Shown: positions 1 to 7,591 of the stretch, one piece after another | Layout: each line of letters begins with the position of its first letter | How positions within the stretch are numbered: position 1 is the stretch's first letter | From: Treponema sp. | GTDB lineage: Bacteria > Spirochaetota > Spirochaetia > Treponematales > Treponemataceae | Length of the DNA stretch: 41,136 nt | Direction of reading: 5' to 3' | Assembly (NCBI GenBank): GCA_024402655.1 | Contig: JAKSTH010000009.1 | Coordinates: 1 to 41,136, forward strand | Translations under genes and position numbers: made by a program | The notes under the pieces: model-generated | The model's database searches: none | What the model was told of the DNA's origin: nothing | The model's input: the letters and a program-made list of their open reading frames with translations, nothing else

Positions 1-52
1 CAAAAGATTGTTTTGAAAGAATAATTAATCTTACAAAATAAAAACTTAAAAA

Positions 53-86
53 AAAGGGATATCTAATTTTACTTAGATATCCCTTT
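53..86 (-). terminator. Intrinsic terminator of the efp operon
   Basis: A perfect long stem (AAAGGGATATCTAA paired with its complement, loop TTTTAC) lies 27 bases downstream of the efp stop. On the minus strand it is followed by a T-rich tract (complement of the A-rich stretch at 44-55). It closes the operon that starts near 4285. Confidence 0.9.
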
Positions 87-112
87 ATTATTTAACTCTA
101 ATTAAGAATTAA

Positions 113-679
113 TTATTTTGCTCTTTCAAGGAATGAACCATCGCGTGTATCAATAACGATTTTGTCGTCTGTGTTGATGAACAATGGAACACGAACTTCA
201 ATACCTGTATCCAAAGTAGCAGGTTTCAAAGATTTTCCAGAAGTATCACCTTTAACACCTGGTTCACAATATGTAACTGTACGAGTTACGCGAACTGGTA
301 AGTCAATACCAACTGGTTTTCCTTCGTAGAATGTAAGATTTACTTCAAGATCATCATCTGGAGTAATGTAACCAGCATAATCACCAAGATCTTCTTTTGC
401 AAGTTCGAACTGTTCGTAAGTATCCTGATCCATAAATACAAATGTGTCACCATCGATGTAAGAAAGTTTTGTAGCATGGCTATCAAGATCAACTTCATCA
501 AATTTTTCACCAGCATCAATACCAAGATCTTTTGTTGAGTTAGTTACAAGATTCTTTACACGGAAACTTGTTACCATACCAGCACGACCTGAGCGCTGTC
601 CCAACATCTTCTGTACGATAAGAGCTTCACCTTCATACAAGAAAGCAGTTCCTACTTTTAACTGTGATGTCATTAACAT
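113..679 (-). CDS. efp: Elongation factor P, arginine-type (EarP-modified)
   Basis: Translation elongation factor that rescues ribosomes stalled at polyproline stretches. The 188-residue length and three-domain beta-barrel layout (KOW-like N-terminus, two OB-like domains, C-terminal RVPLFINTDDKI..DTRDGSF signature) are typical. The tip loop reads QRSGRAG, so the modified residue is Arg32 rather than the Lys of EpmA or YmfI-type EF-P. With the ATG at 679 as residue 1, the arginine falls exactly at position 32, as in Pseudomonas and Neisseria EF-P. That ATG has AGAGG 9 nt upstream; a second ATG two codons later is less well spaced. The gene follows earP by 40 nt, so enzyme and substrate are co-transcribed. 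I infer rhamnosylation of Arg32, which needs dTDP-rhamnose made elsewhere. Confidence 0.96.
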   Translation of the reverse strand: MLMTSQLKVGTAFLYEGEALIVQKMLGQRSGRAGMVTSFRVKNLVTNSTKDLGIDAGEKFDEVDLDSHATKLSYIDGDTFVFMDQDTYEQFELAKEDLGDYAGYITPDDDLEVNLTFYEGKPVGIDLPVRVTRTVTYCEPGVKGDTSGKSLKPATLDTGIEVRVPLFINTDDKIVIDTRDGSFLERAK

Positions 680-719
680 AATATAAAACCTCTAAAAATA
701 GAATTACAAAAATTATTAA

Positions 720-1829
720 TTAAATTATAACATTTTTTTCAATGTATGTCATTAAGTTAGTGGCAAGGTCACCATTTTTTCTTAATTCCTCTGCAAAACG
801 AACAAAGCCATAAACCAGTTCTTCACTTTTATTCAAAAAATCAAGGAATGATTCTTCCCTTTCTACTTCAGAAACATCTTTTTCGTTTGTATTAAATGCA
901 ATCCAGAATCTTTCTATAACAGCAAAATCTTGAGTATTAAAACAGTTTCTCATTCTTTCAAGCAAAGCTTTTACTTTTACAAGCTGATACTCTTCGCTTT
1001 GAGGATACGCATTCCACACAAAAGGGATTCCAGAAAGACATGCCCGTGATAATGATTCTTCCCCTCTAATTACAAGGATAGAACATTTTTGCATTAATAA
1101 ATCCCATTCATCCTGATTAATAAACTCAAGTTCTTTTACAGAAAAATTATTTTGTTTTTTATCTGTCTGATTATAGCAGTTTATAAAAGATTGTCTGCCT
1201 TTCCCTTGAGCTAAAAGTAATTTAGTATCTTTTCTATTCCATCTGTTTAGAGCTTTAAAATATGGGATAAAATCTTTTTCATAAGTAAAGAATAAAACTG
1301 GTCCATTACAGTCTCTTGGAAAATGAGTCTTCCATAAATCATCTATAATAAGCCCACCAGTTTTTTGTGTGAATCCAGGCATGAAATTTACTTTCTTTAC
1401 AGATTTACTTCTTGTAAGAGATTCAAGACAATGAAAAGTTTCTGCATAATCTTCTGCAGTTAAATAATCCAGCATTATAATTTGAACAGTATGCTGTAAT
1501 TTATCTTCAAATAGAATTTTTTCCATCCAGTCTGGTCGTCCACACTGAAAACATTCAAGAATAACTTCTAAAGCTTTTCCATCATTATTTTTAAAATGTG
1601 AATAACAATAATCATAAGAATTCCAGTTGAAAATATGCAGATTGTCTAACTGTTGATATTCAAGAGAAGGATTTATTTTACTGCAGATCCTGTTAAAAGA
1701 AACAAGATCGTCAGTTACAAGATTGATTATATTGTTTTTTGATATTTGTGAGATTTGTTTTGATAATCTGTAAACAACACCAATATCACCAAAGTTATCA
1801 ACAACTTTACATAAAAAAGTGATGGTCAT
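720..1829 (-). CDS. earP: EF-P arginine rhamnosyltransferase EarP
   Basis: Cytoplasmic GT-B-fold enzyme that transfers rhamnose from dTDP-beta-L-rhamnose to Arg32 of EF-P. The 369 residues match the family (formerly DUF2331). The N-terminal signature VVDNFGDIGVVYRL carries Asp11 and Asp15, equivalent by position to the essential Asp13 and Asp17 of the Pseudomonas enzyme. The C-terminal nucleotide-sugar site RGEESLSRA..GIPFVWNAYPQ carries Glu257, equivalent to the reported Glu273. The start lies one base after the stop of the upstream zinc-motif gene and the stop is 40 nt before efp, so coupling in one operon is likely. Identification rests on both signatures plus the adjacent Arg32-type efp. 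Distribution in spirochaetes is known but patchy. Confidence 0.93.
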   Translation of the reverse strand: MTITFLCKVVDNFGDIGVVYRLSKQISQISKNNIINLVTDDLVSFNRICSKINPSLEYQQLDNLHIFNWNSYDYCYSHFKNNDGKALEVILECFQCGRPDWMEKILFEDKLQHTVQIIMLDYLTAEDYAETFHCLESLTRSKSVKKVNFMPGFTQKTGGLIIDDLWKTHFPRDCNGPVLFFTYEKDFIPYFKALNRWNRKDTKLLLAQGKGRQSFINCYNQTDKKQNNFSVKELEFINQDEWDLLMQKCSILVIRGEESLSRACLSGIPFVWNAYPQSEEYQLVKVKALLERMRNCFNTQDFAVIERFWIAFNTNEKDVSEVEREESFLDFLNKSEELVYGFVRFAEELRKNGDLATNLMTYIEKNVII

Positions 1830-1830
1830 A

Positions 1831-2319
1831 TTAGTTTACTTTACTATACAAGTCGCTTACTTCTTCACGCCAGGAAGCTTTATTTTCTCTTTCTTCCCAT
1901 TCAATAACTTTTTTAATAGTAAAATGTTTCTGGTCACGAATATTTTCATAACTTAAAACACCAAATCTGCCCTGACCAATGTAAGCAATTTTTTCATTTT
2001 CACCAAGAGTTTCTTTGCTTTCAATTTCTTTTAAGGCACATTCAAAATGAACAGGATTTCCACTTGCTCTATCAGCTAAAGCGGAGGCAATTTCTAAAAT
2101 AGGATTTCCACATTTTGCACAAAGAACTTCACGTGTTTTAAGTTCCTGAATTGCCTTTTTTCTTTCTCTAAGTACATTTTCATCTTCGTAATTAGTTTTT
2201 GAAGGTTCAAATTTTTTCTGCTTCTGCTGTTCGCTTGAGTTATTATTTTTTTGACCGTTATTTTTCTGCTGGTTATTATTCCAGTTGTTATGATTCTTAT
2301 TACGACGATTTTTGTACAT
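1831..2319 (-). CDS. Conserved hypothetical protein with CxxC...HxxC zinc motif
   Basis: 162 residues. The first ~45 are a low-complexity Asn/Lys/Gln-rich tail, probably disordered and nucleic-acid-interacting. Residues ~65-100 hold CAKCGNPI...HFEC, a plausible four-ligand zinc site. The remainder, with a GQGRFGVLSYEN segment, looks like a small folded domain. No signal peptide or membrane segment, so cytoplasmic. It has AGGAG 6-8 nt before the ATG and sits one base before earP in the operon. I do not recognise a characterised family. The charged, basic N-terminus and zinc knuckle suggest an RNA- or ribosome-associated role, which is only inference from composition and from its EF-P/EarP neighbours. 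Confidence 0.75.
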   Translation of the reverse strand: MYKNRRNKNHNNWNNNQQKNNGQKNNNSSEQQKQKKFEPSKTNYEDENVLRERKKAIQELKTREVLCAKCGNPILEIASALADRASGNPVHFECALKEIESKETLGENEKIAYIGQGRFGVLSYENIRDQKHFTIKKVIEWEERENKASWREEVSDLYSKVN

Positions 2320-2340
2320 TAAATTCTCCTGAAGCAGAAC

Positions 2341-2541
2341 CTATTCAGTCTGCAGTTTTAACTCTTCAGGATTTTCAACAAGTTTACCGCTAATTACCTG
2401 AGCAATTCTCTGGATAGCACTGTCGAGATATTCCTGACTATGTATTTTTTTCCTTAACTCCAAAATACGAGGAGACAGATTCATTTCATCTGTTTTTTCT
2501 AGTACTAAGGTTGTAGTTGCTGTTGTTCCACCCGAAATCAT
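2341..2541 (-). CDS. Small protein resembling anti-sigma-28 factor FlgM
   Basis: 66 residues. The C-terminal two thirds (SPRILELRKKI then YLDSAIQRIAQVISGKLVE) follow the helix pattern of the FlgM sigma-28-binding region: a hydrophobic LxxLKxxI-like helix, a short turn, then an IAxxIxxxL helix. The N-terminal Gly/Thr-rich stretch would be disordered, as in FlgM. Its ATG overlaps the yraN stop (ATGA), so it is translationally coupled. FliK-like and FlhB-tail genes in the same operon make a flagellar regulator plausible. The resemblance is short and was made by eye, so this could equally be an unrelated small helical protein. Confidence 0.5.
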   Translation of the reverse strand: MISGGTTATTTLVLEKTDEMNLSPRILELRKKIHSQEYLDSAIQRIAQVISGKLVENPEELKLQTE

Positions 2542-2900
2542 ACAAGCTCCATAAAAGCATTTTCGATATGATATACCTCAGGCATCCCCGGCATATCAAT
2601 CACAATTACATCATATCTAATATAACTGTTACTATACTGTCGGTGATTTAACAGAAAACGTTTAGAAGTTTTTATAATTCTAGACTGTTTATCTTTATTT
2701 AAAACCTTAGAAAGAAGTTCTCTATTGCCTTTAGGAAAACTTTTAACTTCCACAAAAACAAGTTTTTCTTCTTTTAATGCAATTATATCAATTTCTCCCC
2801 ATCTTGTCCGCCAGTTTTTGCATAAAATCTTATAGCCCTGATGTAAAAGAAATTGTGCTGCTTTTTCTTCCCCTTTATCTCCAATATATTTATTTATCAA
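2538..2900 (-). CDS. yraN: YraN family (UPF0102) endonuclease-fold protein
   Basis: 120 residues, the usual family length. It has the restriction-endonuclease-like core: KGEEKAAQFL (Glu in helix 1), NWRTRWGEIDIIA (GEIDII strand) and LVFVEVKSF (EVK). These are the D/E-x-K catalytic elements of PD-(D/E)XK proteins. The biochemical role of YraN is not settled; a Holliday-junction-resolvase-like fold is established. The start codon is TTG at 2900, supported by AAGGA 7-8 nt upstream and by lack of an in-frame ATG before the GEE motif. The stop overlaps the next gene. YraN sits near rplS/rnhB in many bacteria, matching its position close to rplS here. Confidence 0.92.
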   Translation of the reverse strand: MINKYIGDKGEEKAAQFLLHQGYKILCKNWRTRWGEIDIIALKEEKLVFVEVKSFPKGNRELLSKVLNKDKQSRIIKTSKRFLLNHRQYSNSYIRYDVIVIDMPGMPEVYHIENAFMELV

Positions 2901-2919
2901 AAGCTGTCCTTAAGCATAA

Positions 2920-3159
2920 TTATTTTTTTTCCATAATTTGTGCAAAAATAATTGCAAGAACTTCCCAAGTTTCTTCACTTACTGACTGTCCAATATCCTG
3001 GGCACTCAATATTTCAACCGATGTTTCTTCAACTTTTACAGGAATATCATTTTCCCTGGCAATTTCTAATATTCTTTCTGCATTAAGCCCTGTGCCTTTA
3101 GCTGTAATAAAAGGCGCATAGGCATTTTCCGGATACTTTAATGCAACAGCCTTATTCAT
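2920..3159 (-). CDS. FlhB C-terminal-domain homologue (FhlB/YlqH-type)
   Basis: About 79 residues corresponding only to the cytoplasmic tail of the flagellar export gate protein FlhB/EscU. It reads AVALKYPENAYAPFITAKGTGLNAERILEIARENDIPV, then a helical tail. The full-length protein's autocleavage NPTH is replaced by a YPEN-like segment, as in stand-alone FlhB2/YlqH proteins, so it is probably not self-cleaving. I chose the ATG at 3159: GGAG lies 9 nt before it, and that GGAG overlaps the alternative ATG at 3174. The chosen start immediately follows the stop of the FliK-like gene (3161-3163). A FliK-like plus FlhB-tail pair also occurs in Bacillus (ylqG-ylqH). Its function is not established; modulation of export-substrate switching is an inference. 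Confidence 0.85.
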   Translation of the reverse strand: MNKAVALKYPENAYAPFITAKGTGLNAERILEIARENDIPVKVEETSVEILSAQDIGQSVSEETWEVLAIIFAQIMEKK

Positions 3160-3160
3160 A

Positions 3161-4285
3161 CTACACTTCTCCATCTACCATAAAAAAATCTTCCATTCCA
3201 AAACAATTTCCAGAAAGTTTTTCTTTATGTTCCCAGGAAACTTCAATTTCATTAAAACCTGCATCAATAAGTCGATCTTTTAATTTTTGAACAAGTTTTT
3301 CACTATTCAATTCAGCATCATCTTCATTTTGATTCAGTTTAATTTTACTACATCTATTATTTTTAAACTCTAAAACAAACAGCTGCTGTGTATTTTTTTT
3401 ATTATGCTCAATACAAAATTTAATTAATTTTTTTTCTTTCGACAACAACAATCGAAAATATCCGCCAGAAACTTTCTCATTTTTTTCGGTAATTTCAAAA
3501 GGTAAAAAAATCCAGCTTCCGTAACCTGCAATATCTTTCTTTGAACCAAGATTATTTGCTATAGATAGAATTCCTGTTTTGTTTTCACTTTCAAAGTTTA
3601 TTAAATTTTCAAAAAATGCCTTTATTTCCGCGGCAGAAAAAGGTGCTTCTATATCCTCTTTTTCAACCTGATTTATATATAAATTCTTTTTATCTTCGTA
3701 TTCTCCATCTTCTTCCAAACTAGAAAGTAATTCTTCTATTATGTCTGCATCAAAAGTCATACCTTTTTGTAAAAAGTTCATTAACATTTCAACAGCAAGT
3801 TTTTCTTTACCCGGATATTTTGCTGCAATATTGTGAATTTTATTCATCAGTTCAGAATTAAATGATAAACCTAAGTTTTTCATTTGCAACAAAATCATAT
3901 TTGAAAGATTATCAGGAATCATTCCCATAGATTTTATGAAGTTTGCAAGAGTTTCAGACTGAACTAAATCTAGCATCTGAAAGTTTTGAGTAAACTGTTG
4001 TATTTTTGTGATTGTTAATGGAGTTTTTCCAGCAGTGTCATTTTTAGGAACAAGATTTAAAATGCCATTTTTATTAAATATATTGGCTTTAAATACATCA
4101 CCTTTGTTATAAACTTTGTTTGATGTAATTTGAACTCTTACGCCTGCAACAGAACCTTCATATTTATTTTTTCCAAGAGTTCCAAGAATTCGTACTAATA
4201 CCTGGGTTCCATCACGCAAAACCTTTGCATTAACAGTTTGATTAATAGATGAATTATTGTTTACAAAAATAGTATTAGTATTCAC
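3161..4285 (-). CDS. FliK-like / hook-length-control-like hypothetical protein
   Basis: 374 residues, no signal peptide. The N-terminus (~15-80) is beta-rich and repeats of VRILGTLG/GVRVQITS/GDVFKANI suggest a small barrel. The middle is helical. The C-terminal ~150 residues (YGSWIFLPFEI...GYFRLLLSKEKK...LFVLEFKNNRCSKIKL) resemble the folded C-domain of FliK-type hook-length proteins by strand pattern and position. Coupling to the FlhB-tail gene supports this, because FliK contacts the FlhB tail, but sequence similarity is weak. The start is GTG at 4285: no earlier in-frame start exists and no ribosome binding site is visible. An extended -10 (4292-4300) places the transcript start at or next to the GTG, so the mRNA may be leaderless. 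Confidence 0.65.
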   Translation of the reverse strand: MNTNTIFVNNNSSINQTVNAKVLRDGTQVLVRILGTLGKNKYEGSVAGVRVQITSNKVYNKGDVFKANIFNKNGILNLVPKNDTAGKTPLTITKIQQFTQNFQMLDLVQSETLANFIKSMGMIPDNLSNMILLQMKNLGLSFNSELMNKIHNIAAKYPGKEKLAVEMLMNFLQKGMTFDADIIEELLSSLEEDGEYEDKKNLYINQVEKEDIEAPFSAAEIKAFFENLINFESENKTGILSIANNLGSKKDIAGYGSWIFLPFEITEKNEKVSGGYFRLLLSKEKKLIKFCIEHNKKNTQQLFVLEFKNNRCSKIKLNQNEDDAELNSEKLVQKLKDRLIDAGFNEIEVSWEHKEKLSGNCFGMEDFFMVDGEV

Positions 4286-4291
4286 ACATTT

Positions 4292-4300
4292 ATTTTAACA
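4292..4300 (-). promoter_or_regulatory. Extended -10 promoter for the FliK-like/efp operon
   Basis: The minus strand reads TGTTAAAAT, an extended -10 (TG-n-TAAAAT), squeezed between the rplS terminator (4304-4347) and the GTG at 4285. A start 7 nt past the box falls on the GTG itself. There is no -35 match, as expected when the upstream DNA is terminator sequence. Confidence 0.5.
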
Positions 4301-4303
4301 TAA

Positions 4304-4347
4304 AAAAAGCCTGTGGTATATTACTTAATTCATAACCACAGGCTTTT
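4304..4347 (-). terminator. Intrinsic terminator after rplS
   Basis: The stem AAAAGCCTGTGGT pairs with ACCACAGGCTTTT across an AT-rich loop. On the minus strand it ends in a run of seven T. It separates the ribosomal operon from the FliK-like/efp operon. Confidence 0.9.
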
Positions 4348-4366
4348 ATTTTAGTAAAAAACTAAA

Positions 4367-4813
4367 TTAGTTCTGAGCTTCAGCAGCAGCAGCTTTAGCA
4401 GCTTCTTCTTTTGCAACAGCAGCAGCTGTAGCAGCAGCGTTACGAGCATTAAGAGCTTCTGTAACTTTTGCACCAACCAAAGTCTTAACTTTAGCATCTT
4501 TACCAATCTTATCGCGTAAGTAGTAAAGTTTAGCGCGACGTACTTTACCAGGACGTACAATTTCTACTTTTACGATACGTGGAGAGTTGTATGGGAATAC
4601 ACGTTCTACACCTACACCGTAAGAAATCTTACGAACAGTGAAAGTCTGGCGAGCACCAGCGTTCTTTTTACAAAGTACAATACCTTCGTAAATCTGAACA
4701 CGTTCTGTTTTACCTTCAATAATTTTGAAGTAAACTTTTACTGTATCACCAACATTGAAATCCTGAGCACCAGGTCTTTTCTGTGTTTCTTCAATAGTTT
4801 TAATAAGATCCAT
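4367..4813 (-). CDS. rplS: 50S ribosomal protein L19
   Basis: Large-subunit protein at the 30S-50S interface. The core (residues 1-~115) is canonical: [43 protein letters not shown], and [10 protein letters not shown]. Total length of 148 exceeds the usual ~115 because of a ~30-residue Ala/Lys/Glu tail, predicted helical and extending past the conserved end. AAGGAG lies 7-8 nt before the ATG. It is the last gene of the rpsP-khpA-rimM-trmD-rplS operon and is followed by a strong terminator. Confidence 0.97.
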   Translation of the reverse strand: MDLIKTIEETQKRPGAQDFNVGDTVKVYFKIIEGKTERVQIYEGIVLCKKNAGARQTFTVRKISYGVGVERVFPYNSPRIVKVEIVRPGKVRRAKLYYLRDKIGKDAKVKTLVGAKVTEALNARNAAATAAAVAKEEAAKAAAAEAQN

Positions 4814-4832
4814 TATGATCTCCTTTTTAATT

Positions 4833-5597
4833 TTACTTCTTCTTTCGTTTTTTACCTTTCAAAGAAGTAGATTCTGTTATTTCCTCAATCATCTTTTCGG
4901 CTTCGTCAGAGAGCTGGCCTTTTAATCTTGCAGTACAAATCATATCTGGTCTGTTGGCAAGAGTCTTTTCCAACCGCTTTTTAAGCCGCCACTTTCGAAT
5001 TTCCTCATGATTACCACTCAGCAAAACAGATGGAACTTTCATTCCTTTCCATTCTTCCGGGTGAGTATACTGCGGATACTCTAAAAGTCCGTCACAATAG
5101 CTTTCTTCTTCTAATGATTCATGGGAAATTACACCGTCTACTAAACGATAAACAGTATCAATGATAACTGTTGCTGCAACTTCTCCAGATGACATAACAT
5201 AATCTCCAATAGAGATTTCTGCGTCAACATAAGAATCAATAATTCTCTGATCAATACCTTCGTAGCGACCACAGATAAAAACAAGTTCATCTTTGTGACT
5301 TAATTCTTCTGCAACTTTCTGTGTAAGTTGTTTTCCGCTAGGTGTTACATAAATAACATACTTTTTACGGGCATTTACACTATCAAGTGCTTTTGAAAGA
5401 GGTTCAGGAAGCATTAACTGCCCAGCTCCTCCTCCGTACGTTCCGTCATCACAGGTATGGTGTTTATCAAGAGCAAAATCTCTGATGTTCACCAGATCGT
5501 AAGCAATAATTTCCTTTTCTACTGCTTTGGCCATGATTGAGTTTTCAAAAAAAGCCTTAACAATATCTGGAAATAAGGTCAGCACTGTAAATTTCAT
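4833..5597 (-). CDS. trmD: tRNA (guanine-37-N1)-methyltransferase
   Basis: SPOUT-class enzyme that uses AdoMet to methylate G37 of tRNAs next to the anticodon and prevents +1 frameshifting. 254 residues. Visible motifs: N-terminal [24 protein letters not shown]; the knot region YVIYVTPSG...[13 protein letters not shown]...[12 protein letters not shown]; and the tRNA-binding [24 protein letters not shown]. The usual SGGE of the AdoMet knot reads SSGE here, a single Gly-to-Ser change. The C-terminus ends in a very basic KKRKKK tail. GGAG lies 7 nt before the ATG, inside the end of rimM (4 nt gap), so translation is probably coupled. Confidence 0.97.
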   Translation of the reverse strand: MKFTVLTLFPDIVKAFFENSIMAKAVEKEIIAYDLVNIRDFALDKHHTCDDGTYGGGAGQLMLPEPLSKALDSVNARKKYVIYVTPSGKQLTQKVAEELSHKDELVFICGRYEGIDQRIIDSYVDAEISIGDYVMSSGEVAATVIIDTVYRLVDGVISHESLEEESYCDGLLEYPQYTHPEEWKGMKVPSVLLSGNHEEIRKWRLKKRLEKTLANRPDMICTARLKGQLSDEAEKMIEEITESTSLKGKKRKKK

Positions 5598-5601
5598 GGA
5601 A

Positions 5602-6144
5602 TTACTCCAGAATCCAGAGGTGCATCAATTGCACCGTACCATTCTCTACATCTACCTTTCCAATAAATTCTTTATTAAAAGGTACAAGAACTTTTCGGTC
5701 ACAACTCTCGGAGAGAGAAACTTCTAACAAGTAACCTGCTCCGCCTTCCAAAACGTCTGTGATTTTCCCTATTACTTTAGGTGCATCCAACGTTGCCGGA
5801 TCGTCTTTATTCTCATAAATAAGAGAACAATTTGTTAAATCTTCAATGTACCACTCATCTTTTTTCAAAGGTTTGCAGTATTTTCTTGGTACTAGAATAT
5901 TCCACTTATTATACTTAAGTATTTCAGTGTCAGAATCTATTCCCTTGAACTTTACATATGCAATTGCATTTCCTAAAGAAACCGATTCAACCTTTGCTTC
6001 TTTTTGCAAATCGCCATGTACTAAAGTAACTTCCTTTAATTTAAGCAGATGCTCATATTCACCAGAAGTACTTTCAACTTTACATTCACCCGAAAATCCA
6101 TGTGCTCCTCGAATGAATCCCACAATTAATTGTGCTTTTTCCAT
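5602..6144 (-). CDS. rimM: 16S rRNA processing protein RimM
   Basis: 30S assembly factor that binds S19 and helps mature the 16S head domain. 180 residues, the normal length. The N-terminal barrel begins AQLIVGFIRGAHGFSGECKV (the G-x-I-x-G-x-H-G family signature). The C-terminal PRC-barrel carries WYIEDLTNC, IGKITDVLEGGAGYLLEV and VLVPFNKEFIGKVD. It sits between khpA and trmD as in most bacteria, with short gaps. Confidence 0.96.
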   Translation of the reverse strand: MEKAQLIVGFIRGAHGFSGECKVESTSGEYEHLLKLKEVTLVHGDLQKEAKVESVSLGNAIAYVKFKGIDSDTEILKYNKWNILVPRKYCKPLKKDEWYIEDLTNCSLIYENKDDPATLDAPKVIGKITDVLEGGAGYLLEVSLSESCDRKVLVPFNKEFIGKVDVENGTVQLMHLWILE

Positions 6145-6162
6145 CAGCGGTATTCCAAATAA

Positions 6163-6399
6163 TTAGTTATCAAGAATATCAAGACTATATCTTTTACCGT
6201 CTTTAACAGCCGAAGCGCTTAAAACAGTTCTCATAGCCTTAGCAATGCGACCGTATTTACCGATTACTTTGCCAATATCGCCATCTGCTACTTTAAGCTG
6301 CAGCACCATGCCCTTCTCGCCTTCAGTTTCGTTTACAGATACAGCTGACGGATCATCGACCAATGATTTTGCGATGTATTCAATCAGGTCTTTTTCCAT
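6163..6399 (-). CDS. khpA: KH-domain RNA-binding protein KhpA
   Basis: 78-residue single type II KH domain. The RNA-binding GxxG loop is visible as GKVIGKYGRIAKAMR, preceded by VLQLKVADGDI. KhpA-type proteins bind RNA broadly, often as a heterodimer with KhpB/Jag, and affect cell division and small-RNA function. It lies between rpsP and rimM, the usual place, with GGAG-like sequence 6-9 nt before the ATG. Confidence 0.95.
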   Translation of the reverse strand: MEKDLIEYIAKSLVDDPSAVSVNETEGEKGMVLQLKVADGDIGKVIGKYGRIAKAMRTVLSASAVKDGKRYSLDILDN

Positions 6400-6417
6400 T
6401 TTCTGCTCCTCTGTAAA

Positions 6418-6669
6418 CTACTTTGCCTGTTTAGCAGACTGAACATTCATTAATTTCTTAACGATGTCTGTAGGCTGAGCACCAACACTGATCCAGTATT
6501 TTACACGATCCATATCTAAAGAAACCTGTGAATCTTCCTTAGCGATTGGCTGGAAAGTTCCAATTTCTTCGATACATGCACCGTCACGAGGCTTGCGTGA
6601 ATCCTGTACTACTACACGATAGCAAGGTCGTTTTTTTGTACCAAATCTCTTGAGTCTGATTTTGACCAT
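6418..6669 (-). CDS. rpsP: 30S ribosomal protein S16
   Basis: Small-subunit assembly protein of the 5' domain. 83 residues. It begins [30 protein letters not shown], the canonical S16 start, followed by IEEIGTFQP and [19 protein letters not shown] strong GGAGG lies 6 nt before the ATG. It is the first gene of the operon, with promoter at 6751-6779 and a leader hairpin ending 13 nt before the start codon. Confidence 0.98.
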   Translation of the reverse strand: MVKIRLKRFGTKKRPCYRVVVQDSRKPRDGACIEEIGTFQPIAKEDSQVSLDMDRVKYWISVGAQPTDIVKKLMNVQSAKQAK

Positions 6670-6682
6670 TTATATCCTCCAT

Positions 6683-6700
6683 GGCATCGTTTCCGACACC
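6683..6700 (-). promoter_or_regulatory. GNRA-tetraloop hairpin in the rpsP leader
   Basis: On the minus strand GGTGTCG-GAAA-CGATGCC folds into a 7-bp stem (two G-U pairs) with a GAAA tetraloop, ending just before the Shine-Dalgarno. A partial copy of the same sequence (GTGTCCAAAACGCAT) lies ~20 nt upstream. It could be an autoregulatory ribosomal-protein target or only a leader-stabilising hairpin; this is inference. Confidence 0.5.
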
Positions 6701-6750
6701 AATATATGCGTTTTGGACACAATAATACTAATTGTGTATATTGAGACTCC

Positions 6751-6779
6751 ATTTTATAAAAAATATGACTTTTAATCAA
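6751..6779 (-). promoter_or_regulatory. Sigma-70-type promoter of the rpsP operon
   Basis: The minus strand has TTGATT at 6779-6774, a 17-bp spacer and TAAAAT at 6756-6751. The predicted 5' leader is ~75 nt and includes the GNRA hairpin. Confidence 0.7.
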
Positions 6780-6827
6780 GAGTAAGACTTATTAAAAGCC
6801 AAAACAAATTTCCCTTATTTACAAAAC

Positions 6828-7580
6828 TCAGTTTGTAGTGAACCGTGAAAGGAAGAGCTTTGTTCTATCTTCTTTTGGATTATTGATAACTTCATCAGGT
6901 GTACCCTGTTCTACTATCACTCCACCATCCATAAATATAATTTTACTGGAAATATCTCTTGCAAAAGACATTTCATGAGTTACTACAACCATTGTCATTT
7001 TTTCAGAAGCAAGCTCTTTTATAACTTCAAGAATCTCACCTGTAAGTTCAGGGTCAAGAGCTGATGTAGGTTCATCAAACAAAAGCACTTCTGGTTTAAG
7101 TGATAATGCCCGTGCAATAGAAACACGTTGCTGCTGACCACCACTCAATTCACATGGATAACTGTTTGCTTTTTGATCAAGTCCCATTCTTTTAAGAAGT
7201 GTCATTGCAGTTTCATAAGCTTCTTCTTTTGTCTTTTTTAAAACCACCATCTGTGGTTCCATAACATTTTTCAAAACTGAATAATGTGGGAATAAATTAA
7301 AATTTTGAAATACAAGGCCACTTAATAAAGTGATTTTTGAACATTCTTTTGAGTCAGCATAAACTCCATCTTTTACAAGGGTGTTACCGCAAATTTCAAT
7401 ACTACCATTTGTAACTGTTTCCAGCTGAGAAATACATCTTAAAATAGTAGATTTACCACTTCCACTAGGTCCAATAATACTTAAAACTTCACCTTTATTT
7501 ACATCAAAGGAAATACCTTTAATAATCTGTAAATCATCAAAGTTTTTAACCAGGTTATTTACTGAAATAATTTTTTCCAT
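6828..7580 (-). CDS. Polar amino acid ABC transporter ATPase (GlnQ/ArtP type)
   Basis: Cytoplasmic ATP-hydrolysing subunit of an amino-acid importer. 250 residues. Walker [10 protein letters not shown] (~37-45), signature [15 protein letters not shown], Walker [15 protein letters not shown], and the switch His in [12 protein letters not shown] are all present. The insertion between Walker A and signature is slightly longer than usual ([12 protein letters not shown] region). It is the last gene of the argH > binding protein > permease > ATPase run, 11 nt after the permease. Substrate cannot be read from the ATPase; location with argH hints at a basic amino acid or an arginine precursor. Confidence 0.95.
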   Translation of the reverse strand: MEKIISVNNLVKNFDDLQIIKGISFDVNKGEVLSIIGPSGSGKSTILRCISQLETVTNGSIEICGNTLVKDGVYADSKECSKITLLSGLVFQNFNLFPHYSVLKNVMEPQMVVLKKTKEEAYETAMTLLKRMGLDQKANSYPCELSGGQQQRVSIARALSLKPEVLLFDEPTSALDPELTGEILEVIKELASEKMTMVVVTHEMSFARDISSKIIFMDGGVIVEQGTPDEVINNPKEDRTKLFLSRFTTN

Positions 7581-7591
7581 AAGGTATCCTC

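Noticed and set aside
113-679. Loss of the EF-P modification site because the usual tip lysine is absent
   Set aside because: The tip arginine at position 32 together with the adjacent earP shows an alternative modification type, not damage.
4351-4560. 69-codon Leu-rich frame overlapping rplS
   Set aside because: Out-of-frame reading of the Ala-rich L19 tail; composition is an artefact of the GCA/GCT repeats.
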